Both the position numbers and the translations under genes were made by a program. Source: Anaerolineaceae bacterium (GTDB lineage Bacteria; Chloroflexota; Anaerolineae; Anaerolineales; Anaerolineaceae). Taken from it: DNA of 5,870 nt. The notes under the pieces were generated by a model, which made no database searches, was not told the DNA's origin, and worked only from the letters and a program-made list of their open reading frames with translations. Shown here one piece after another: positions 4,947 through 5,870 of the stretch (the first letter of the stretch is position 1; each line of letters starts with the position of its first letter). The stretch lies in NCBI GenBank assembly GCA_003501835.1, contig DNOU01000208.1, positions 1 to 5,870 of the forward strand, written 5' to 3'.

Positions 4947-5870
4947 TTAATCCATCATATGCAGCATGTCCAGCAGACTCATATCGAGGGTCTTTGGTGT
5001 GTTGATCACCTTCTCCAACGGTGTGGCCACAATATCGCCTTTGATCTCTCCGACCAGTGTGCCATAATTACCCTGGTCAATCTGTTCCACTGCGGCAGTC
5101 CCCAAACGTGTAGCCAGGATTCGGTCTGAAGCACTTGGCACACCCCCTCGCTGTACATGACCGATGATCGTCATGCGCAAGTCAAAACCCAGGCGTTCGC
5201 GATGTTCCGTGAAGTATTGATCAAGCGCTGTGGCATTGTACCTGGCACCTTCAGCAACCACGATAATGGCGTGAGCTTTACCTTTCTCGTATGCCTTGGT
5301 CAAAACAGAGGCAATATCTTCTGGATCGGTGGTTACTTCGGGCAGAACCACATATTCAGCTCCGCCAGCAATTGCAGACATCAACGCCAGGTAACCGCAA
5401 TTACGTCCCATCACTTCGATCAAGAAAGCGCGCTGATGGGAGGAGGCGGTTGTCTTCAGGCGGTCGATAGCTTCGAGGGCGATGTTAAGCGCTGTATCCA
5501 CACCAATGGTAACATCAGACCCGGTCAGGTCGTTATCAATGGTTGAGGCAATACCCACCACGGGAAAACCGCGTTTGTGCAGAGCATAGTTACCAGTTTG
5601 AGATCCATTTCCGCCGACGACCACCAGTGCGTCCACACCTTCTTCATTCAAAGAACGGATTGCAGAAATCTGCCCACGCTCGGTTTTGAATTCAGGCGAC
5701 CTGGCACTTCCAAGGATGGTTCCTCCCCGCTGCATGATGCCACCCACATCACGGGTTCCAAGAGGCACAAAGATCCCATTGATCAAACCTTCATACCCGC
5801 CTCTGACGCCTACGGTCGTCCAACCCTTGTAATGGCTCGTCCTGGCCACTGCCCGAATGGCTGCATTCAT
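4947..5870 (-). CDS. pfkA: 6-phosphofructokinase (5' end outside window)
   Basis: The enzyme phosphorylates fructose 6-phosphate to fructose 1,6-bisphosphate, the committing step of glycolysis. The visible 307 residues begin at MNAAIRAVART. In the family a stretch of roughly 15-20 residues with the phosphate-binding SGGDxPG loop precedes this, so the Met at the window edge is internal and the gene is cut, not defective. Adding 15 gives E. coli numbering in the N-terminal part: Arg57 (=72) in GSARSPEF, the catalytic TIDND at 110-114 (Asp112=127), SSHQR with Arg147 (=162), EVMGR (Met154=169, Arg156=171) and Glu207 (=222). IIGHVQRGG carries His238 and Arg241. The nucleotide loop reads GGNGS (86-90), with Asn88 where E. 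coli has metal-site Asp103. The next residue is Gly, as in ATP-dependent enzymes, not the Asp typical of pyrophosphate-dependent ones. The gene faces prfB and belongs to a separate transcript. ATP use is likely but the Asn leaves some doubt. Confidence 0.93.
   Translation of the reverse strand: MNAAIRAVARTSHYKGWTTVGVRGGYEGLINGIFVPLGTRDVGGIMQRGGTILGSARSPEFKTERGQISAIRSLNEEGVDALVVVGGNGSQTGNYALHKRGFPVVGIASTIDNDLTGSDVTIGVDTALNIALEAIDRLKTTASSHQRAFLIEVMGRNCGYLALMSAIAGGAEYVVLPEVTTDPEDIASVLTKAYEKGKAHAIIVVAEGARYNATALDQYFTEHRERLGFDLRMTIIGHVQRGGVPSASDRILATRLGTAAVEQIDQGNYGTLVGEIKGDIVATPLEKVINTPKTLDMSLLDMLHMMD

Noticed and set aside
4367..5005. 212-codon plus-strand frame overlapping prfB
   Set aside because: It lies in the shadow of the prfB coding frame. 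Its composition (Cys, Pro and Arg clusters) is typical of out-of-frame reading, and no family is recognisable.
5157..5546. 129-codon plus-strand frame antisense to phosphofructokinase
   Set aside because: It is antisense to conserved catalytic segments and has no initiation signals or recognisable domain.
5823..5870. Phosphofructokinase starting at the Met at the window edge with a missing ATP loop
   Set aside because: The Met belongs to the family's conserved PGMNAAIR segment. The missing SGGDxPG loop should simply lie beyond base 5870.

Overview
The window looks like an ordinary bacterial core-gene segment, probably from the Chloroflexota (class Anaerolineae or a relative). That placement is inference. 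It rests on the lysine/alanine-rich tail on what appears to be trigger factor, the general look of the ClpP and FtsY sequences, and a phosphofructokinase with a GGNGSQTG nucleotide-loop motif. Base composition is moderate in GC and even throughout. I see no mobile element, CRISPR array, RNA gene or sign of recent transfer.

Layout. Bases 1-321 (+) hold the 3' end of a probable trigger factor gene (tig). It is followed by clpP, whose best start is GTG 355 behind a strong Shine-Dalgarno. A 15-bp hairpin at 976-1009 closes that unit as a likely intrinsic terminator. Next come a NagD-type HAD phosphatase (1024-1809, +) and rlmN (1802-2866, +), which overlap by 8 bases and are probably translationally coupled. 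A clear extended -10 promoter (TGCTATAAT, 2882-2890) then lies only 9 bases before the ATG of ftsY (2900-3814, +), so the ftsY mRNA is probably leaderless. ftsY is followed by prfB (release factor 2), which starts at 3822 and is read through an in-frame TGA at 3888-3890 by the classic +1 programmed frameshift. A naive reading calls only the 3' part of prfB, from 3982. At the right end, a 6-phosphofructokinase gene runs convergently on the minus strand (4947 to beyond 5870); its first ~15-20 codons lie outside the window.

How the genes fit together. Most of the window concerns protein birth and quality control: nascent-chain folding (trigger factor), proteolysis (ClpP), 23S rRNA/tRNA methylation (RlmN), membrane targeting of nascent chains (FtsY) and termination at UGA/UAA (RF2). 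The HAD phosphatase and phosphofructokinase are metabolic.

I found no previously undescribed system. The points most worth a second look are the prfB recoding site, the leaderless ftsY start, the terminator directly abutting the HAD gene's ribosome binding site, and the Asp-to-Asn change at the metal-site position of phosphofructokinase.
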